From: Bog-756 sp963777665
GTDB lineage: Bacteria; Actinomycetota; Acidimicrobiia; Acidimicrobiales; RAAP-2
DNA: 64,000 nt
Direction of reading: 5' to 3'
Assembly (NCBI GenBank): GCA_963777665.1
Contig: CAVZRJ010000008.1
Coordinates: 62,001 to 126,000 of the forward strand
The notes below the pieces were generated by a model. It was not told the DNA's origin. It saw nothing but the letters and a program-made list of their open reading frames with translations, and did not search any database. Positions 36,255-46,344 of the stretch are shown in pieces. Within the stretch, counting starts at the first letter, position 1; the number at the start of each line of letters is the position of its first letter. The position numbers were made by a program, and so were the translations under genes.

Positions 36255-36312
36255 CGCGCACGACGCCCTTCGCCGTGTGCGCTCCCCGACCTCCCAGATG
36301 GGAGGTCGTTTT
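36253..36312 (+). terminator. ilvB attenuator: pause-type stem plus rho-independent terminator
   Basis: First stem: AGCGCGCAC (36253-36261) with GTGTGCGCT (36275-36283), nine pairs, beginning at the leader stop codon. Second stem: GACCTCCC (36288-36295) with GGGAGGTC (36300-36307), eight perfect pairs, loop AGAT, followed by GTTTT. A ribosome stalled on the leader's Val-Leu-Val codons would cover the left arm of the first stem. The leader's own ribosome site GGAGGGGTC could pair with the terminator's left arm as an antiterminator; that part is inference. Confidence 0.7.
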
Positions 36313-36390
36313 CATGTCCGCACCCGGCTGCAGCACAGACCATCCGTTCCGAACCGCACACCCCGAGCACCACCGACAAGGGAGCACCCG

Positions 36391-38211
36391 ATGGAACTCA
36401 CCGGAGCACAGGCGCTGATCAAGAGCCTCGAGATGCAGCAGGTGGAGGTCATGTTCGGCCTCCCCGGCGGCGCCATCCTGCCCGTCTACGACCCGATTCT
36501 CGACTCGTCGATCCGCCACATCCTGGTCCGCCATGAGCAGGGGGCCGGTCACATGGCCCAGGGGTACGCGGACGTCACCGGCAGGCCGGGCGTGGCCATG
36601 GTGACCAGCGGCCCGGGAGCCACCAACGTGGTGACCCCGCTGGCCGACGCCTTCATGGACTCGATCCCCCTGGTGGTGATCACCGGCCAGGTGGCGACCA
36701 CAGCGATCGGGACCGACGCCTTCCAGGAGAGCGACATCACCGGGATCACAATGGGCATCACCAAGCACAATTGGCTGATCACCGACGTGACCGACATCCC
36801 CCGCGTGGTGGCCGAGGCGTTCCACGTGGCCACCACCGGCCGGCCCGGCCCGGTGCTCATCGACATCCCGAAGGACATCGCGCAGCAGTCCATGCAGTGG
36901 TACTGGCCGGACCCCGGCGACCTCGACCTGCCGGGATATCACCCGGTGACCGACGGTGATCCCGAGCTCGTCCGCGCGGCGGCCGAGCTCCTCCTCGCCG
37001 CCGAACGGCCGGTCATCTACGCCGGTGGCGGCATCCTCAAGGCGCGGGCGGCCGACGGATTGCGCGAGCTGGCCGAGCGCACCGGCATCCCGGTGGTGAC
37101 CACCCTGATGGCCCGCGGCTGCTTCCCCGACTCGCATCCGTTGTGCCTCGGGATGCCCGGGATGCACGGCAACTACACCGCGGTCACCGCCATGCAGCGC
37201 TCCGACCTGCTCATCGCTCTCGGCAGCCGGTTCGACGACAGGGTGACCGGCCGGATCGCCGCTTTCGCCCCGGAGGCAAAGGTGATCCATGTCGACATCG
37301 ACCCGGCCGAGCTCCACAAGGTGCGCCGTGCCGACGTCGCCATCGCCGGGGACTGCCGGCTGGTCATCGACGAGCTGCTCCGCGGACTCGACGCCCTCGG
37401 CCTCGCCCACTCGGACACCACCCGGGGTGGGCGGGGTGGCGCCCCCTCCGACGCGGTGGCCGGAGCCCCGGCAGCACCCGGGTCGCAGGCTGCGGCCTTT
37501 CCGCGTGAGCGGCTGATCGCCTGGCGGGCTCAGCTCGGCGCCTGGCAGACGCGCTACCCGCTCGTCTACGACCAGCAGCCGGGCTCGGGCGCGCTCAAAC
37601 CGCAGTTCGTGCTCGAGACCCTCCGCGACGCAACCCCGGAAGACACCATCGTGGCCGCGGGCGTCGGTCAGCACCAGATGTTCGCCTCCCAGTGGTGGCG
37701 CTTCGAGCACCCCTACACCTGGGTCAACTCCGGCGGACTGGGCACGATGGGGTTCGCGGTGCCCTCGGCCATCGGGGCCAAGGTCGGCCGGCCGGAACGT
37801 ATGGTCTGGGCGGTCGACGGCGACGGCTGCTTCCAGATGACCGCCCAGGAGCTGGTCACGGCCAGCTCGGAACGGATCCCGGTCAAGATCGCCATCCTCA
37901 ACAACGCCTATCTGGGCATGGTGCGACAGTGGCAAGAGATGTTCTACGAGGAGCGCTACTCGGAGGTCTACCTCTCGCCCGACCTGCCCGACTATGTCGG
38001 GTGGGCCGAGGCGATGGGCTGCGTCGGGTTCCGGGTCGAGTCGACCGAGGAGGTGGCCCCCGCCATCGACAAGGCCAACGAGATCGACGACCGGCCGGTG
38101 GTGATCGACTTCCGGACCGACGCCTTCGAGAAGGTCTTCCCGATGGTGGCCGCCGGCGCCTCGAACGACGACATCATCGTCGACCCGTCCCTTACGGCCG
38201 GTCAGCCCTGA
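36391..38211 (+). CDS. ilvB: acetolactate synthase, large (catalytic) subunit
   Basis: Thiamine-diphosphate enzyme of 606 residues; first common step of branched-chain amino-acid synthesis. The N-terminal domain has EVMFGLPGGAILPVYD and the catalytic Glu in RHEQGAGHMAQGYA. The ThDP/Mg motif is VWAVDGDGCFQMTAQEL through ILNNAYLGMVRQWQ, and GRFDDRVTG-like SRFDDRVTGRIA binds FAD. A low-complexity insert (about residues 345-370) precedes the third domain. AAGGGAG precedes ATG 36391. Its stop shares one base with the ilvN start. Expression is probably controlled by the upstream attenuator. Confidence 0.97.
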   Translation: MELTGAQALIKSLEMQQVEVMFGLPGGAILPVYDPILDSSIRHILVRHEQGAGHMAQGYADVTGRPGVAMVTSGPGATNVVTPLADAFMDSIPLVVITGQVATTAIGTDAFQESDITGITMGITKHNWLITDVTDIPRVVAEAFHVATTGRPGPVLIDIPKDIAQQSMQWYWPDPGDLDLPGYHPVTDGDPELVRAAAELLLAAERPVIYAGGGILKARAADGLRELAERTGIPVVTTLMARGCFPDSHPLCLGMPGMHGNYTAVTAMQRSDLLIALGSRFDDRVTGRIAAFAPEAKVIHVDIDPAELHKVRRADVAIAGDCRLVIDELLRGLDALGLAHSDTTRGGRGGAPSDAVAGAPAAPGSQAAAFPRERLIAWRAQLGAWQTRYPLVYDQQPGSGALKPQFVLETLRDATPEDTIVAAGVGQHQMFASQWWRFEHPYTWVNSGGLGTMGFAVPSAIGAKVGRPERMVWAVDGDGCFQMTAQELVTASSERIPVKIAILNNAYLGMVRQWQEMFYEERYSEVYLSPDLPDYVGWAEAMGCVGFRVESTEEVAPAIDKANEIDDRPVVIDFRTDAFEKVFPMVAAGASNDDIIVDPSLTAGQP

Positions 38212-38767
38212 TGGGCGTCTACGGTGCCGACCAGCGCCACCACATCCTCACCGTGCTCGTCGAGAACAAGTCTGGCGTCCTGGCCCGGGTGGCCGGCCTC
38301 TTTTCGCGGCGCGGGTACAACATCTTCTCGCTGGCGGTGGCCCCGTCGGACAACGAGCGGTTCAGCCGGATCACCATCGTCGTCGACGTGGAGTCGGCCC
38401 CGCTGGAACAGATCATCAAGCAGCTGGACAAGCTCATCCCGGTGGTCTCGATCACCGAGCTGGATCCGGCACGCTCCCGCGAGCGGGAGCTGCTGCTGGC
38501 CACCGTCGAGGCCGGACCCGACGTCCGGGGCCAGGTGATCCAGCTGGTCGGGGTGTTCGAGGGAAAGATCGTCGATGTCGGCCCGGCACACCTGACGGTG
38601 ATGCTTGCCGGGGCTCCGACCAAGCTCGACGACTTCGAGGATCTCGTCCGTGCCTACGGCATCGTGGAGATGCAGCGGACCGGGCGGGTGGCGTTGCCTA
38701 TGCTGGACCGATCCACCGACGGGGCCCATACCGCCAGGGCCCGCGGACGACACAGAAGGCAGGGTGA
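38211..38767 (+). CDS. ilvN: acetolactate synthase, small (regulatory) subunit; stop codon lost or shifted
   Basis: Regulatory subunit with ACT domain: HHILTVLVENKSGVLARVAGLFSRRGYNIFSLAV is the valine-binding N-terminal part, and GKIVDVGPAHLTVMLAG through FEDLVRAYGIVEMQRTGRVALPM the C-terminal domain. That accounts for about 163 residues, the usual length. The frame then has no stop and runs on antisensically meaningless through ilvC to 39590. A one-base shift after about 38695 would end it at TGA 38765-38767, five bases before ilvC. I give that end as the most likely; the true end needs resequencing. ATG overlaps the ilvB stop by one base. Confidence 0.88.
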
Positions 38768-38772
38768 GCACG

Positions 38773-39798
<1,026 letters not shown>

Positions 39799-39822
39799 GG
39801 ATCCGAGCGGATCGGGGTTGCC

Positions 39823-40435
39823 ATGACCGAGAGAGAGACTGGTACGGCCGACCCGCTCGCGGCCGGCGTGCGGGTGCCTCGCCTCGAGCCAACGCTTCCG
39901 GCACCTCGACGATCCGGATCTGTCATGGCAGCGGGTCAAATCGATCCGGAACGCGGACGGCACCACGTCGTCGGTCTGGGAGAAGTGGCTCGCCTTCTCG
40001 CCGGAGCCGCAGTACCTCTCGCTCTATGCCCGGTGGGATCCGGGCATGGTGGTCCGCCGACACGGCCACCTGAGCCCCCACGTGCTCTTCGTCGTCGAGG
40101 GCGAGATGTGGTGCGGCGAGCATCACTGCCCGGCCGGCACCCACGTAGAGCTGCCCCTCGGCGCAGCGTTCGGTCCCTTCGTGGCCGGCCCTGACGGGAC
40201 GGTCCTCCTCGAGGTCATGATGGGGGACCCCCGCTCGTGGGGCGACGACCCGGGGGCTTTTGCCGCGGCGTTGGCCCGGGTGGGGGCCGAGGCGCTGCCC
40301 GACCCGGAGATCGAGCTGCCGGCCTGGCTCGAGGACCTGCGGTCCCGTTGGCTGGTGGACGGGGAGGAGGCCTCCGGGGAATCCGCACGCAGGCGCGACG
40401 TAGCCTTCCGCCGAGGTCCGGTCGCGCAGCTGTAG
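39823..40435 (+). CDS. cupin-fold protein, one frameshift near the N-terminus
   Basis: From about 39896 the sequence reads FRHLDDPDLSWQRVKSIRNA, then SLYARWDPGMVVRRHGHLSPHVLFVVEGEMWCGEHHCPAGTHVELPLGAAFGPFVAGPDG: a single cupin barrel with the two metal-binding motifs (H-x-H and later G..H). This frame has no start codon after the preceding TGA; the natural start is probably ATG 39823 (MTERETGTADPLAAGVRV) in another frame, with a shift near 39870-39895. Joined length is about 203 residues. It follows ilvC by 24 bases. Function unknown. Confidence 0.6.
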
Positions 40436-40453
40436 CTGAAGACGGATGCCCGG

Positions 40454-41083
40454 TCAGCCGGCCGGGGTGGTGGTCGTGCCACCGTTGGCGGTGTTGATCT
40501 TTTGGAGGATGGCTGCGGCCATGTTCTGGACCGACGCCGCCGACGTGGTGCTGCTCACGATCGTCTGCAGGGTGCCCTGGAAGGTGACCACCGTGTTGAC
40601 CGGCGCCCCCGACGAGTTGAGGGTGAACGAGTACGCCTCCGTACCGAGGTCGGGTCCCCCGATCGCCGTGGTGATCGCCCCGTGCTGTTGGATCGAGGAC
40701 TTTCCGGCGGCGAACGACGCGGCGGTGGCGGCCGTGTCGTACTCGATGATGACCGATTTGGAGAGCGTGCTCGACCGGTAGGTGCAGGTGGTCACCGACC
40801 CACGGATCACCGCTTTGGGTGGGCCGACGTGGGTTCCCATGATCTGGTTGACGTCCACAGCGGAAATGAGCGCGCACGCTGTCTGGCTGGTGGGTGGAGT
40901 TGATACCGGCCTGGTGCCGCCGGTGTCGCTGGTCGGCTTGAGGGTGGTCGTGCTGGATCGGACGGAGGTGCTCGAAGTCGAAGCTGTCGGCGACGCACTC
41001 GAGCAGGCGCCGGCGATCAACGGGAGGACCGCGAGGCCGAGCACCACCAAGGGCAGCCGTCGGAGGCGGGGGGCCGTACGCAC
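40454..41083 (-). CDS. lipoprotein with DUF3558-like domain
   Basis: Exported lipoprotein of 209 residues from GTG 41083. The signal peptide RLPLVVLGLAVLPLIAGACSS has lipobox IAGAC. A Ser/Thr-rich linker (about 30-70) precedes a globular domain beginning QTACALISAVDVNQIMGTHVG, the pattern of actinobacterial DUF3558/sensor-type lipoproteins. Two more Cys (TTCTYRSS and the first) may pair. TATGGT 6 bases before the GTG suggests leaderless expression. It lies downstream of serC on the same strand. Confidence 0.72.
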   Translation of the reverse strand: MRTAPRLRRLPLVVLGLAVLPLIAGACSSASPTASTSSTSVRSSTTTLKPTSDTGGTRPVSTPPTSQTACALISAVDVNQIMGTHVGPPKAVIRGSVTTCTYRSSTLSKSVIIEYDTAATAASFAAGKSSIQQHGAITTAIGGPDLGTEAYSFTLNSSGAPVNTVVTFQGTLQTIVSSTTSAASVQNMAAAILQKINTANGGTTTTPAG

Positions 41084-41089
41084 CGCCGC

Positions 41090-41095
41090 ACCATA
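41090..41095 (-). promoter_or_regulatory. leaderless -10 element for the lipoprotein gene
   Basis: Minus-strand TATGGT, then 6 bases, then GTG 41083. This start removes the non-hydrophobic upstream part of the frame and leaves a proper signal peptide. Confidence 0.45.
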
Positions 41096-41139
41096 CACGT
41101 CATGCCGCAGCGCCCAACGGCGCCGGACCGACCGATCGG

Positions 41140-42285
41140 CTACTGGGCGAGTGCTCCCACCACGTGGGTGATGCAGCCGCACAGGGCGGCCACGTCGTCC
41201 GGATCGATCGAGGGGAACATGGCGATCCGTAGTTGGTTGCGGCCGAGCTTCCGGTACGGCTCCGTGTCCAGCACGCCGTTGGCCCGCAGCACGGCCGCCA
41301 CCGTGGCAGCGTCGATGGAGTCGTCGAAGTCGATGGTACCGACCACCCGGCTCCGGTCTTGCTCGCGGGTCACGAACGGCGTCGCGAAGTCGGCGCTCTC
41401 GGCCCAGGTGTAGAGGATCTCCGAGGAACGGTCACACCGGCCGGCCGAGAACTCGAGCCCGCCGTGTTCGTTGAACCACCGCACCTGATGGTCGAAGAGG
41501 AACAGGGTGGCCAGCGCCGGCGTGTTGTAGGTCTGGTCGAGCTTCGAGTTGTCGAGGGCGATGGTCAGGTCCATCGAGGCCGGTACCCACCGCCCGGTGG
41601 CGGCGATCGCCGCGATCCGTTCCTGGGCGGCGGGGGAGAGCAGGGCCACCCAGAGCCCGCCGTCCGAACCGAAGCACTTCTGGGGGGCGAAGTAGTAGGC
41701 GTCGAATTGGGTCGGGTCGACCCGCAGCCCCCCCGCCCCGGATGTCGCGTCGACCGCCAGCAGACCGCCGCCGTCCGCCGGAGCCGGGGCGCCCTTTGGG
41801 CGGCAGATCTGCATCATGACGCCGGTCGAGGTCTCGTTGTGGGTGAGGGCGTAGAGGTCGACGTCCTCCCTGGCCACCGGCAGCGGGTGGGTCCCGACCG
41901 CCGAGGGGATGACCTCCGGTTCACCGAGATGTGGGGCGTCGGCGGCCGCAGCGGCGAACTTGGAGGAGAACTCACCGAAGCTCAGGTGCTGGCTCTTCTG
42001 CTCGATGAGGCAGAAGGTGGCTGCGTCCCAGAAGCAGGTCGTCCCGCCGTTGCCGAGGGCCACCACGTACCCGTCGGGCAGCGAGAAGAGCCGGGCCAGC
42101 CCCTCTCGCAGGCTGCCGACGACCGACTTGACCGTCTTCTGCCGGTGACTCGTCCCGAGATAGGTGCGCGACACCGCCGCGAGGGCGTCGACGGCCTCCG
42201 GTCGCACCTTCGAGGGGCCCGAGCCGAAGCGCCCGTCCGCCGGGAGCAGGTTGGCGGGGATCTCGATGTCAGGGGTGTCGGTCAC
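41140..42285 (-). CDS. serC: phosphoserine aminotransferase
   Basis: PLP enzyme of serine synthesis, 381 residues, of the actinobacterial SerC type. It begins IPANLLPADGRFGSGPSKVRPEAVDAL; the PLP-binding Lys is in AYYFAPQKCFGSDGGLWVALLS; THNETSTGVMM and DATSGAGGLRVD are substrate- and cofactor-contact segments. Start taken at GTG 42285 because CATGAT sits 7 bases upstream; an ATG 12 bases earlier is also in frame. It is divergent from the aminotransferase gene, and with serA downstream of that gene two of the three serine enzymes are here. Confidence 0.93.
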   Translation of the reverse strand: MTDTPDIEIPANLLPADGRFGSGPSKVRPEAVDALAAVSRTYLGTSHRQKTVKSVVGSLREGLARLFSLPDGYVVALGNGGTTCFWDAATFCLIEQKSQHLSFGEFSSKFAAAAADAPHLGEPEVIPSAVGTHPLPVAREDVDLYALTHNETSTGVMMQICRPKGAPAPADGGGLLAVDATSGAGGLRVDPTQFDAYYFAPQKCFGSDGGLWVALLSPAAQERIAAIAATGRWVPASMDLTIALDNSKLDQTYNTPALATLFLFDHQVRWFNEHGGLEFSAGRCDRSSEILYTWAESADFATPFVTREQDRSRVVGTIDFDDSIDAATVAAVLRANGVLDTEPYRKLGRNQLRIAMFPSIDPDDVAALCGCITHVVGALAQ

Positions 42286-42291
42286 GTATGG

Positions 42292-42298
42292 AATCATG
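42292..42298. promoter_or_regulatory. overlapping divergent -10 elements for serC and the aminotransferase gene
   Basis: The seven bases AATCATG read CATGAT on the minus strand, 7 bases before serC GTG 42285, and AATCAT on the plus strand, 6 bases before ATG 42304. Only 18 bases separate the two start codons, so there is no room for ordinary leaders. Confidence 0.45.
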
Positions 42299-42303
42299 GC
42301 ACC

Positions 42304-43560
42304 ATGGCCCCGCAGACAGAAACCCGGCCCGACCCGATGGGGGTCCGTGCACCGGAGCCGACGGGCACGCGTCGGATCTCCGCCCGGATCGCCGCCGTGT
42401 CCCCCTCGGCGACCCTGGCCGTCGACGCCAAGGCCAAGGACCTCCAGGCGAAGGGCGAGCGTGTGATCGGCTTCGGCGCCGGCGAGCCGGACTTCCCGAC
42501 GCCCGCGGCCATCGTGGCCGCGGCTGAGGCGGCCTGCCGGGATCCGCGCAACCACCGCTACACCCCGACCGCCGGTCTCCCGGAGCTGCGCGAGGCGATC
42601 GCGGCCAAGACCATGCGCGACTCTGCCTTCGACGTTGCCGCGAAACAGGTGCTGGTGACCAACGGCGCCAAACAGGCGGTCGCCAACGCCTTTTCGGTGC
42701 TCTGCGACCCGGGTGACGAGGTCCTCGTACCAGCCCCGTTCTGGACGACCTACCCCGAGGCGGTCGCCCTCGCCGGCGGGGTGCCGGTGGCCGTCCCGAC
42801 CGGGGCGGACCAGGGATTCCGGGTCACCGTCGCCCAGCTCGAGGCGGCCCGCACCCCGCGCACCAAGGCCCTGCTCTTCGTCTCCCCCTCCAACCCGACA
42901 GGTGCCGTCTACCCGCGCGGCGAAATCGAGGCACTCGGCCGGTGGGCCGTGGAACACGGTCTCTGGGTGGTCGCCGACGAGATCTACGAGCACCTGGTCT
43001 ACGGCGGGGCCGAGCACCACTCGCTGCCGGTGGTCGTCCCTGAGCTGGCCGACACCTGCATCGTGGTCAACGGGGTGGCCAAGACCTACGCGATGACCGG
43101 GTGGCGGGTCGGGTGGATGCTCGGTCCACTGGACATCATCGCCGCGGCTACCAACCTCCAGTCCCACACGACTTCGAACGTGGCGAACGTCTCCCAACGC
43201 GCCGCCCTGGCGGCAGTCTCCGGTGACCTCTCCGCGGTGGCCGAGATGCGGGCCGCCTTCGACCGCCGCCGCCTGACCATCCATCGGATGCTCAACGAGA
43301 TCGACGGGGTCGAGTGCCTGCTGCCCGAAGGGGCGTTCTACGCCTTCCCGTCGGTGGAGGGGCTGCTCGGGCGCGAAATCGGAGGTCGCCGGCCCGCCTC
43401 GAGTGCCGAGCTCGCCGAGCTGGCCATCGACCTCGCCCAGGTGGCCGTCGTGCCGGGGGAGGCATTCGGCGCTCCAGGTTACTTCCGGATGTCCTACGCC
43501 CTCGGCGACGACCAGCTGGTCGAGGGCGTCTCGCGGCTGGCCGGCCTCTTCGCCGGCTGA
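42304..43560 (+). CDS. pyridoxal-phosphate aminotransferase, class I (aspartate/aromatic type)
   Basis: Aminotransferase of 418 residues. Family segments: VIGFGAGEPDFPTPAAIVAAA, RYTPTAGLPELREAIAAK, VTNGAKQAVANAFSVLCDPGDEVLVP, SPSNPTGAVYPRGEIEAL, VVADEIYEHLVYGG. The PLP Lys is in VNGVAKTYAMTGWRVGWM, with the carboxylate-binding Arg in YFRMSYAL near the end. Aspartate aminotransferase of the Ib group is most likely. The first ~25 residues look disordered, so translation may begin further in. It ends 38 bases before serA, and an operon is likely. Confidence 0.92.
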   Translation: MAPQTETRPDPMGVRAPEPTGTRRISARIAAVSPSATLAVDAKAKDLQAKGERVIGFGAGEPDFPTPAAIVAAAEAACRDPRNHRYTPTAGLPELREAIAAKTMRDSAFDVAAKQVLVTNGAKQAVANAFSVLCDPGDEVLVPAPFWTTYPEAVALAGGVPVAVPTGADQGFRVTVAQLEAARTPRTKALLFVSPSNPTGAVYPRGEIEALGRWAVEHGLWVVADEIYEHLVYGGAEHHSLPVVVPELADTCIVVNGVAKTYAMTGWRVGWMLGPLDIIAAATNLQSHTTSNVANVSQRAALAAVSGDLSAVAEMRAAFDRRRLTIHRMLNEIDGVECLLPEGAFYAFPSVEGLLGREIGGRRPASSAELAELAIDLAQVAVVPGEAFGAPGYFRMSYALGDDQLVEGVSRLAGLFAG

Positions 43561-43598
43561 GGCCGGCGGTCCCGAGAACAGCTGACGAAAGGACGACC

Positions 43599-45164
43599 AT
43601 GGGCAGGGTGCTCGTAACCGAGAAGTTGGCCCAGCCGGGCCTGGACCTCATGGCAGGCGCCGGGCACGAGGTCGACGTACGACTCGGGCTGTCGCCCGAC
43701 GAGCTGGTCGCGGCCGTGACAGGCGCACAGGCCCTGGTCATCCGCTCGGCCACGACCGTCACCGCCGAGGTCCTCTCTGCCGGAACCGACCTGGTCGTGG
43801 TCGGCCGGGCCGGCATCGGCCTCGACAACGTGGACGTCACGGCGGCAACCGAGCGCGGGGTGATGGTGGTCAACGCCCCCCAGTCCAACATCCTCTCCGC
43901 GGCCGAGCAGGCCATGGCCCTTCTCCTCGCCCAGGCCCGCAACATCCCCCAGGCCCACGCCGCGCTGGTCGCAGGTAAGTGGGAGCGTTCCAAATGGGAG
44001 GGAGTCGAGCTGCACGGCAAGACCCTCGGTGTGATCGGCCTCGGACGGGTCGGCGCTCTGGTGGCCCAACGCGCCCTCGCGTTCGGTATGCGGCTGGTGG
44101 CCTATGACCCGTTCGTCTCGGCCGACCGGGCTCGCCACATGGGTGTCGAGCTGCTGGACCTCGACGCGGTGTTCGGCGAGGCCGACTTCGTGACCGTGCA
44201 CCTACCCAAGAACAAGGAGACGCTCGGGCTCATCGGAAAGGACCTGCTGTCCCGGGCCAAGCCCGGGTTGCGGATCGTCAACACCGCCCGCGGTGGCATC
44301 GTCGACGAGGAGGCACTCGCCGAGGCGATCCGCTCGGGGAGGGTCCAGGGCGCCGGTCTCGACGTCTTCGCAACCGAGCCCACGACCGAGTCCCCGCTCT
44401 TCGAGCTCCCGACCGTGGTCGTCTCTCCCCACCTCGGCGCTTCTACCGCAGAAGCGCAGGACAAGGCTGGTGTGACCATCGCCGAGCAGGTCATTCTCGC
44501 CCTCGCGGGCGACTTCGTCCCCTTCGCGGTCAACGTGGCGGCCACCGACGTCTCAGAGACGGTCCGCCCGTTCATGGGCCTGGCCGAGCAGCTCGGGCGG
44601 ATCCTGTCCTGCCTCAACGACGGACTGCCGGACGCCCTCGAGATCGAGTACCAGGGCGGGCTGGCCGGCGCGGGCACCGGGATCCTGACACTCTCGGTCC
44701 TGAAGGGGCTCTTCGCCGAGGGCACCGCCGAACCGGTGTCCTACGTGAACGCCCCGCAGCTGGCCGCCGAACGGGGGCTCGAGGTACGGGAGACCTCGAC
44801 GGTCACCGCCCACGACTTCGTGAACCTAGTCACCCTGCGCTGTGGCGACCACTCGGTGGCGGGGACTCTCGCCGGACCCCGGAGCGAGCCGCGCCTGGTG
44901 ATGGTGGACGACCACACGGTGGAGGTGCCACCGGCTCCCCAGATGGTCGTCGTGCGCAACGACGACCGCGCCGGGATGATCGGCGTCGTCGGGACCATCT
45001 TGGGTGATGCAGGCGTCTCGATCTCATCGATGGCCGTCGGCCCCGCGGCGACCGGGAACACCGCGCTCATGGTCCTCTCCACCGACGGTGAGGTCCCCGA
45101 GGGGGCGCTGGCCCGGCTGCGTGAGGCCCCCGGGATCAGCGACGTCCACAGCGTGCGGTCGTAG
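43599..45164 (+). CDS. serA: D-3-phosphoglycerate dehydrogenase (long form)
   Basis: First enzyme of serine synthesis, 521 residues, mycobacterial-type long SerA. The catalytic/NAD core (1-310) has VVGRAGIGLDNVDVTAATERG, GVIGLGRVGALVAQRAL (NAD loop), and the Arg in RIVNTARGGIVDEEAL, Glu in VFATEPTTESPLF and His in VVSPHLGASTAEAQ. A substrate-binding/intervening domain (about 315-445) and a C-terminal ACT domain (from MVVVRNDDRAGMIGVVGTILGDAG) follow; serine feedback acts there. GAAAGGACG precedes ATG 43599. Confidence 0.96.
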   Translation: MGRVLVTEKLAQPGLDLMAGAGHEVDVRLGLSPDELVAAVTGAQALVIRSATTVTAEVLSAGTDLVVVGRAGIGLDNVDVTAATERGVMVVNAPQSNILSAAEQAMALLLAQARNIPQAHAALVAGKWERSKWEGVELHGKTLGVIGLGRVGALVAQRALAFGMRLVAYDPFVSADRARHMGVELLDLDAVFGEADFVTVHLPKNKETLGLIGKDLLSRAKPGLRIVNTARGGIVDEEALAEAIRSGRVQGAGLDVFATEPTTESPLFELPTVVVSPHLGASTAEAQDKAGVTIAEQVILALAGDFVPFAVNVAATDVSETVRPFMGLAEQLGRILSCLNDGLPDALEIEYQGGLAGAGTGILTLSVLKGLFAEGTAEPVSYVNAPQLAAERGLEVRETSTVTAHDFVNLVTLRCGDHSVAGTLAGPRSEPRLVMVDDHTVEVPPAPQMVVVRNDDRAGMIGVVGTILGDAGVSISSMAVGPAATGNTALMVLSTDGEVPEGALARLREAPGISDVHSVRS

Positions 45165-45191
45165 GCGCCGGGCGGTCCGCAGCGGCGCCGG

Positions 45192-45368
45192 TCAGCTCCG
45201 GCGCACGGTGTTGGCGGGCACCGGGGGCCAGGTGTCCCCCCCGATCTCCGCGATCCCCGAGGTGCCGGTCCACGTCCCACGTCGTGCCCTGCCGAGGACG
45301 ACCACGAGCGCGGCTGCTCCGAGGAGCGCGACCGGGCACAGCGCCTTTCGGGACAACGAGATCGGCAT
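45192..45368 (-). CDS. small single-helix membrane protein
   Basis: A 58-codon frame starting MPISLSRKALCPVALLGAAALVVVLG: a basic start, one hydrophobic helix (about 9-27), then ARRGTWTGTSGIAEIGGDTWPPVPANTVRR, which looks like a short extracytoplasmic tail. It is convergent with serA, 27 bases from its stop. No family recognised. The composition is protein-like, but its reality is not proven. Confidence 0.5.
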   Translation of the reverse strand: MPISLSRKALCPVALLGAAALVVVLGRARRGTWTGTSGIAEIGGDTWPPVPANTVRRS

Positions 45369-45570
45369 TCGGCCAGTCTAGGCCGGTGCACGCGACTGCC
45401 TATTGGTGTCAGCTGGTGAACGACCGGTTGCGATCGGGTTACCGGAAGGTGATCTCTCGATGATTCTGCCGAACCCGCGTTGACAACGCGCCCCGGCCGT
45501 GGCAGAACGTGGGCGCCGGAAAGCCGTCGGCCGTCGGAGGTCTGGCGGGGACGGATCGGAATGGAGCCGG

Positions 45571-46278
45571 ATGACCGTGCGTAGGAGGAGCCGGAGGACC
45601 GCAGCGAATGCCGTCCCCAAGCGGGGCATCGGATGGGCGCACGCGGTGGTCGTGGTCTGCGCGCTGGCCGCCGCCGGATGTGGCGGCTCGCCGAGCGGGG
45701 ACGCCGCAGCTGGTCCCGTCTCTCCCCCGCCGGTCACCCTCGAGGGCTGCACCTACGTGTACAACTCCTCCATCCCGAGCGGTGAGCCGATGGGCGTGCA
45801 GCCCGGTTTCGCGCCCTTCCGTCCTGATGCGTCCGCCGATAGCGCTCTCCAGCAGATCAAAGTGCACGGAGGGTCGGCCATGGTGGACAGCCTGATCGTT
45901 CCGCCGGGGATCAGCCTCTATGCCGGGCCCGATGCCAGTCAGCCGCCCATCGCCACCGTGGGCGAAGGCGACTCGATCCTGGTGGCCGAGCCGGTCGTCT
46001 ACACGGACCGCTCAGGCGGCACCTGGCTCGCATTCTTCCTCTCGTGTGGGGGGGAGCACCTCTACTGGATGGGCGTCGACCACGTACCACACGAGGACGC
46101 GGGCTTCGCCACCGGCGTCCAGTCCCAGATCCGTCAGGACCGCCAGGCGGCGCCCTACACCCGGACCGGCCAGGCGTCGCTGCTCCCGATCGTGATCAAC
46201 GACCAGCACCACCTAGTCTTCGCCGATCCCACCGTGAAGCTCGAGGTCGGACGCGGTGAAGTCTACCGCGGAGTCTAG
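45571..46278 (+). CDS. lipoprotein of unknown function
   Basis: Exported protein of 235 residues from ATG 45571 (GGAG 5 bases upstream). Basic n-region, hydrophobic AHAVVVVCALAAAGC with lipobox AAAGC, then a Gly/Pro-rich linker and a globular domain beginning VTLEGCTYVYNSSIPSGEPMGV and containing LIVPPGISLYAGPDASQPPIATVGEGDSILVAEP. Not a family I recognise. It lies just before the pst cluster, but the pst promoter lies between, so they are probably separately transcribed. Confidence 0.65.
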   Translation: MTVRRRSRRTAANAVPKRGIGWAHAVVVVCALAAAGCGGSPSGDAAAGPVSPPPVTLEGCTYVYNSSIPSGEPMGVQPGFAPFRPDASADSALQQIKVHGGSAMVDSLIVPPGISLYAGPDASQPPIATVGEGDSILVAEPVVYTDRSGGTWLAFFLSCGGEHLYWMGVDHVPHEDAGFATGVQSQIRQDRQAAPYTRTGQASLLPIVINDQHHLVFADPTVKLEVGRGEVYRGV

Positions 46279-46344
46279 GCCCAGCCCTGGGGCCAGGACC
46301 GACATCTTCCAGGTCACCCAATGATCATGTGGGCATTGCAAAGA

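Noticed and set aside
36136..36390. T-box leader before ilvB
   Set aside because: No T-box sequence or specifier loop; a short translated leader with regulatory codons fits better.
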